DNA of 7,614 bases from an uncultured Methanosarcinales archaeon (GTDB taxonomy: Archaea > Halobacteriota > Methanosarcinia > Methanotrichales > Methanotrichaceae): positions 1-7,614 of the forward strand of contig CALMJN010000459.1 in NCBI GenBank assembly GCA_937864385.1, given 5' to 3'. The position numbers and the translations under genes were made by a program. A model generated the notes under the pieces. It did not search any database. It saw only the letters and a list, made by a program, of their open reading frames with translations, and was not told where the DNA came from. This document shows, piece after piece, positions 5,801-7,614 of the stretch (its first letter is position 1; each line of letters opens with the position of its first letter).

Positions 5801-6797
5801 GAATCCCTGGAGCTGGATAGAGACGCAGGGACCGGCGCGGCTGGAGAGCAATGAGAGCGCCGTCCTCTATGCCAATCTCAGCATCCCCGATGCTGCGGCC
5901 CAGGCCCGGCAGGACGGCTATATCAAGATCAGCTCGGAGAATCGCAGATTCGAGATTCCGGTCAGCGTCACCGTATCAGGAATAAGCCTGGATGGGCTGA
6001 GCAGGGAAGATGTCACAGACAGCGACGGGGATGGGCTCTACGATAGGCTCACCCTGGGCTTCGGGATCAATATTTCCGGTGGTGCCTCGGCCCCGGCCCA
6101 GTACCGGCTGAGGGGGACGCTGGCCGACTGCAACGGCAGCAGGATAGAGGGCCTGGAGAAGAGCTTCTCCCTGAACCAAAGCGGCATCGTTTACCTGAAC
6201 ATCAGCGGCAATGAAATCTGGAGAGCGGGACAGTGCGGCCCCCTCTCGGTCGAGAACCTCATACTCTACGACCTGGGCGGGACATATATCGACAGGTTCG
6301 AGAAAGAGATCAGCATAGACCGGGAGCCTAAGCAGTTCCAGCCGCCCGATGCCTATCTCACCGGAGAGTATCTCAACCGGACGAATGGCGAGTTCATCAT
6401 CATCGGGGTGAACCTGACTGTGGAAAAGCCGGGCCGCTATGAGCTGGAGGGAACCATAGTCAACGACTACAAGGAGGAGCTGGACAGCGAGAGCGAGGAG
6501 GTGGATCTGCCGGCGGGCAACGTCACAGTGGAGCTGGGATTTGACAGCGAGGAGTTTGTCAGAATCGATGAGGTCTCCCGCATCCATCTACTGGACCTGG
6601 TGCTCTCCCGGGATGGGGTGGAGCTGGAGAGGGAGGAGTACCCCTATGTCACTGACGAAATGGATCCCAAGATCTTCTCCACCCCTGCAATAAGAATCGA
6701 TCCGGATGCGGTCAGCCCCTCCGGCCGCCCGGTGATGCGGCTGGGCGGATCGAGGGGAGTGGCGCGGGTGGAGAACGAGAGCGCGGCCATATCCTGA
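2826..6797 (+). CDS. Giant secreted subtilisin-family (S8) protease with glycosylation-rich repeat
   Basis: This exported serine endopeptidase has about 1323 residues. I chose ATG 2826 because it follows GGTGGG by six bases and gives a standard signal peptide; the frame is open back to GTG 2778, with another ATG at 2793. Order: signal peptide (1-25) with AGA before Glu, and also IASC, a lipobox-like match at Cys18; I9-like propeptide (about 31-115); acidic linker; S8 domain (about 155-535) with Asp186 (AVIDSGID), His219 (GHGTMVAG), oxyanion Asn315 (AAGN) and Ser469 (GTSLSTP). The catalytic set is complete, so it should be active. A stretch of 88 residues separates Asn315 from the VRVITVGA strand, longer than usual. 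The C-terminal half is beta-sandwich modules: 611-666 resembles 997-1050, two pre-peptidase-C-like domains lie between them, and a Ca-binding-like DSDGDGLYD is at 1065-1073. There are about 34 N-x-S/T sequons. No C-terminal membrane anchor or PGF tag is seen. Substrate unknown. Confidence 0.9.
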   Translation: MSRVSSLAYAALLIIASCSLAGAEDTAAGAEDKIDPVLAEMMGQGEQREIPVIVMLSAGKDNDFAGLAEPAGLAVKYRYGLIPGLAGQATGQSISDLARDDRVAGIYFDRSTRLLQSGETGQAGSDENETTEGAASSGPENSSLPDEAFASEFSPEEYVSPAHLIKADRLWEKGIDGRGVKVAVIDSGIDKNHPDLVGKVVAEKNFLSDEITADDLLGHGTMVAGIIAGTGAASGGEYRGIAPGADLISVKVIDGQGDGKVSDIIAGIEWAVYSGADVLSLSLGGINLGETNPPITMAADNAAAAGVVVCVAAGNRNNSDTRGTAAKSLAGPSSSFASSNSRDEERGYMESLARQMGGSGPGETEEVPVRAKQLEGSDQQDVLLLLVPVVVALPPGLIDSPGDGVRVITVGAADNRGRMAGFSGSGPTRDDRIKPDVVAPGVDVISTVPSGLKRPVYVDDYYARESGTSLSTPVVAGLAALLLQAEDSLTSAGFKAAMTRGAEKLENSQGEPYEEYYQGAGMIDALASYELLESSSRICGAVPDLWRAGRWAYLPAGKGVYVGLDAGADRPQKKIYALAPGDEDWNLRFVFFSNSSLEEVKTEVVGDVSEWVSLQALPERIAANDQKVFSASLAVPEDAHPGKYNGSIRISSGREVLMEIPVSVEVAAPLHLYSGTANISGAIVGNGWDYYYLETEAGSSEFQAKLNWQGEANLDLFLLSPTSEYYVGAASNGSSLSDVSSHSDASNSSNLTDISNASNLTDISNASNLTDISNASNLTDISNASSLSDVSNASNSSNVSDGSYGSSGREETGRIKSPSSGRWLIAVHSENATEEVGYRLELEHFKLASEPQRWNLESVPGSRAQAQFALRNAGKALENISYSGVIDSSTSEEQEGKVEHKKTWEWAVNASNSTNKLSATLFTDDKTNSSELALVLENPAGDPYDALLGTGDLGPLEASSPESGTWKVKVYGNDVRDDAGQGFRVLLKSYGQNPWSWIETQGPARLESNESAVLYANLSIPDAAAQARQDGYIKISSENRRFEIPVSVTVSGISLDGLSREDVTDSDGDGLYDRLTLGFGINISGGASAPAQYRLRGTLADCNGSRIEGLEKSFSLNQSGIVYLNISGNEIWRAGQCGPLSVENLILYDLGGTYIDRFEKEISIDREPKQFQPPDAYLTGEYLNRTNGEFIIIGVNLTVEKPGRYELEGTIVNDYKEELDSESEEVDLPAGNVTVELGFDSEEFVRIDEVSRIHLLDLVLSRDGVELEREEYPYVTDEMDPKIFSTPAIRIDPDAVSPSGRPVMRLGGSRGVARVENESAAIS
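5016..5231 (+). repeat. Nested tandem repeat: 24 [S/T]-[N/D/S]-x tripeptides
   Basis: Inside the subtilase gene, 216 bases read in frame as 24 consecutive tripeptides whose first residue is always Ser or Thr and whose second is always Asn, Asp or Ser, for example SNL, TDI, SNA, SDV, SSL. The base period is 9. A higher period of 27 bases (SNLTDISNA) is clear in the middle. Because every SNx is followed by Ser or Thr, all 13 SNx units are N-glycosylation sequons. Serine is mostly TCT and Asn mostly AAC, whereas the rest of the gene favours AGC and TCC. The array lies between two strands of a pre-peptidase-C-like beta-sandwich, after LDLFLLSPTSEYYV and before GRIKSPSSGRWLIAVHS. The edges are degenerate and the centre is near-perfect, as expected of expansion from within. 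Confidence 0.93.
5070..5177 (+). repeat. Four-copy 27-base core of the array
   Basis: Four head-to-tail copies encode SNLTDISNA. Copies at 5070-5096, 5097-5123 and 5124-5150 are identical base for base. The fourth, 5151-5177, differs at two third-codon positions (TCT to TCC and GCT to GCC), both silent. A fifth, 5178-5204, is diverged (SSLSDVSNA). Base-level identity of three adjacent copies points to recent duplication by slippage or unequal exchange, and 27 bases keep the frame, so copy number can vary without breaking the protein. Confidence 0.95.
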
Positions 6798-6826
6798 GAG
6801 GGCTTAGGCCCTCCCGAATCTTTTTT
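6798..6826 (+). terminator. Stem-loop plus T-run after the subtilase gene
   Basis: Directly after the TGA, GAGGGC (6798-6803), the loop TTAG and GCCCTC (6808-6813) form a perfect six-base-pair stem. Six T residues follow at 6821-6826. This has the form of an intrinsic terminator for rightward transcription, and it fills nearly all of the 31-base gap before the stop codon of the convergent gene. The T-run is on the + strand only, so it should not end the leftward gene. Confidence 0.65.
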
Positions 6827-6828
6827 CC

Positions 6829-7566
6829 TTAGAGATGGAGCACCATCTCGTCTTCCGCCACCATAATATGGGAAAAGCCCTCTGCCGTGGCTGCCGCCTG
6901 GTGGCGCATCTGGAGGCTGGTATATCGTCCGGCATCGAAGTGGGTGAGAGCGAGCTGCTTCGCTCGCGCCTGTCGGGCGATGTCTGCCGCATCCTGGGGG
7001 GTCAGGTGGGGCCACGCTTCGCTCTTCTCACCGGGGAGGAAGGCGCACTCGGCTATGATCAGGTCGGCATCCTCCGCCAGCAGGACGGCATTCTCGCAGG
7101 GCCCGGTGTCCGGGATGTAAGCGATGATCTTTCCATCCAGCTCCAGGCGGCAGCCCAGGCAGGGCGAGGCGTGAAGGAGGAAGCGGCAGTCCAGGGGAAA
7201 GGGCAGCTTGTAGGGGCCGGGCGATAGCTCCCGGATCTCCACAGGGTAGGGCTGGCGGTCCAGGGGGACGGTGAAGGGCTCGTTGATAATGGTGTTCAAT
7301 ACCCCGGCCGTGCTCTTCTGGCCCAGGATGGTGAGAGCGGGGAAGCTGAACTTGTTCATGACGTGCAGCCCCACGATGTGGTCTAAGTGGAAATGGGAGA
7401 GGAAGAGGAAGACGGGCCGATCGTCCTTGATATATCGATCGGCTTTGTAGATACCGTTTCCGGCGTCGAGGATGATGTGGTATCGCTCGGAGTTGATCAG
7501 GGTGCAGATGGTGCTGCCGGTGGGGCTGTCGTACCAGCCGTTGGTGCCGAGGAAGATGATGTCCAT
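6829..7566 (-). CDS. RNase Z-like metallo-beta-lactamase-fold hydrolase
   Basis: This 245-residue cytosolic protein has the metallo-beta-lactamase fold. Seen: an N-terminal FLGTNGWYDSPTGSTICTL strand-loop, typical of the RNase Z/ElaC branch; the metal motif HFHLDH (His58, His60, Asp62, His63); His132 in LLHASPCLGCRLE, which matches the RNase Z HSxxCxGYRLE block; PDTG with Asp153; AECAF; HLTPQDAADIAR with His187; and the last metal His209 in LTHF. All metal ligands are present, so it should bind two zinc ions. It is shorter than true RNase Z (about 300 residues), and I see no obvious flexible-arm insertion for tRNA binding, so tRNA 3'-end processing is not assured; another phosphodiesterase or hydrolase activity is possible. 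GGAG (7575-7578) lies eight bases before the ATG. Its upstream 48 bases show only this ribosome site and a small palindrome (GGCTTAAGCC, 7586-7595); the promoter is outside the window. Confidence 0.85.
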   Translation of the reverse strand: MDIIFLGTNGWYDSPTGSTICTLINSERYHIILDAGNGIYKADRYIKDDRPVFLFLSHFHLDHIVGLHVMNKFSFPALTILGQKSTAGVLNTIINEPFTVPLDRQPYPVEIRELSPGPYKLPFPLDCRFLLHASPCLGCRLELDGKIIAYIPDTGPCENAVLLAEDADLIIAECAFLPGEKSEAWPHLTPQDAADIARQARAKQLALTHFDAGRYTSLQMRHQAAATAEGFSHIMVAEDEMVLHL

Positions 7567-7614
7567 GATTAGGTCTCCAATGAGTGGCTTAAGCCGATAG
7601 CTCTACAAATTCGC

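Noticed and set aside
5976..6587. 203-residue open frame on the - strand inside the subtilase gene
   Set aside because: It is antisense to a clear coding region, with no recognisable motif or ribosome site; long antisense frames are common in GC-rich genes.
6835..7227. 130-residue + strand frame opposite the metallo-beta-lactamase gene
   Set aside because: Antisense to a gene with all metal motifs; its sequence shows no family features.
7586..7595. GGCTTAAGCC palindrome as an operator
   Set aside because: A ten-base palindrome alone is weak evidence, and the promoter it might control lies beyond the window.

Overview
The window looks like a chromosomal segment of a methanogenic archaeon, most likely a GC-rich member of the Methanotrichales (Methanothrix/Methanosaeta-like). 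This rests on the gene content: an archaeal-type dihydroneopterin aldolase for methanopterin synthesis, archaetidylserine lipid genes, an archaeosortase, and a giant secreted subtilase full of N-glycosylation sequons. The genus is inference. No mobile element, tRNA, rRNA or CRISPR array was seen.

Layout. Bases 1-297 (+) are the 3' end of GMP synthase. A short AT-rich convergent spacer (298-373) separates it from a leftward four-gene operon, in transcription order artA (2725-1946), pssD (1949-1362), pssA (1365-679) and mptD (about 700-374). The first two junctions are 4-base ATGA stop/start overlaps. The third is an overlap of about 22 bases in which mptD has no ordinary start codon. Across a divergent promoter region of about 100 bases lies one very large rightward gene (2826-6797), a secreted subtilisin-family protease of about 1323 residues with a nested tandem repeat. 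A stem-loop plus T-run ends it, and it converges on a leftward RNase Z-like metallo-beta-lactamase-fold gene (7566-6829).

How the genes work together. Archaeosortase A, archaetidylserine synthase and archaetidylserine decarboxylase are known from Haloferax volcanii to act in one pathway, where C-terminally tagged surface proteins are cut and given a lipid anchor. Here all three are co-transcribed. The divergent protease is exported but has no PGF-type C-terminal sorting signal, so it does not look like a substrate of the neighbouring archaeosortase. Instead it carries a lipobox-like sequence in its signal peptide.

Most worth a second look: (1) the nested 9/27-base repeat that makes 24 consecutive [S/T]-[N/D/S]-x tripeptides and 13 sequons inside one loop of a beta-sandwich domain; (2) mptD, whose best start is an ACG placed just after a strong Shine-Dalgarno sequence; (3) the tightly coupled artA-pssD-pssA operon; (4) an insertion of about 60 residues with a hydrophobic stretch in the subtilase catalytic domain.
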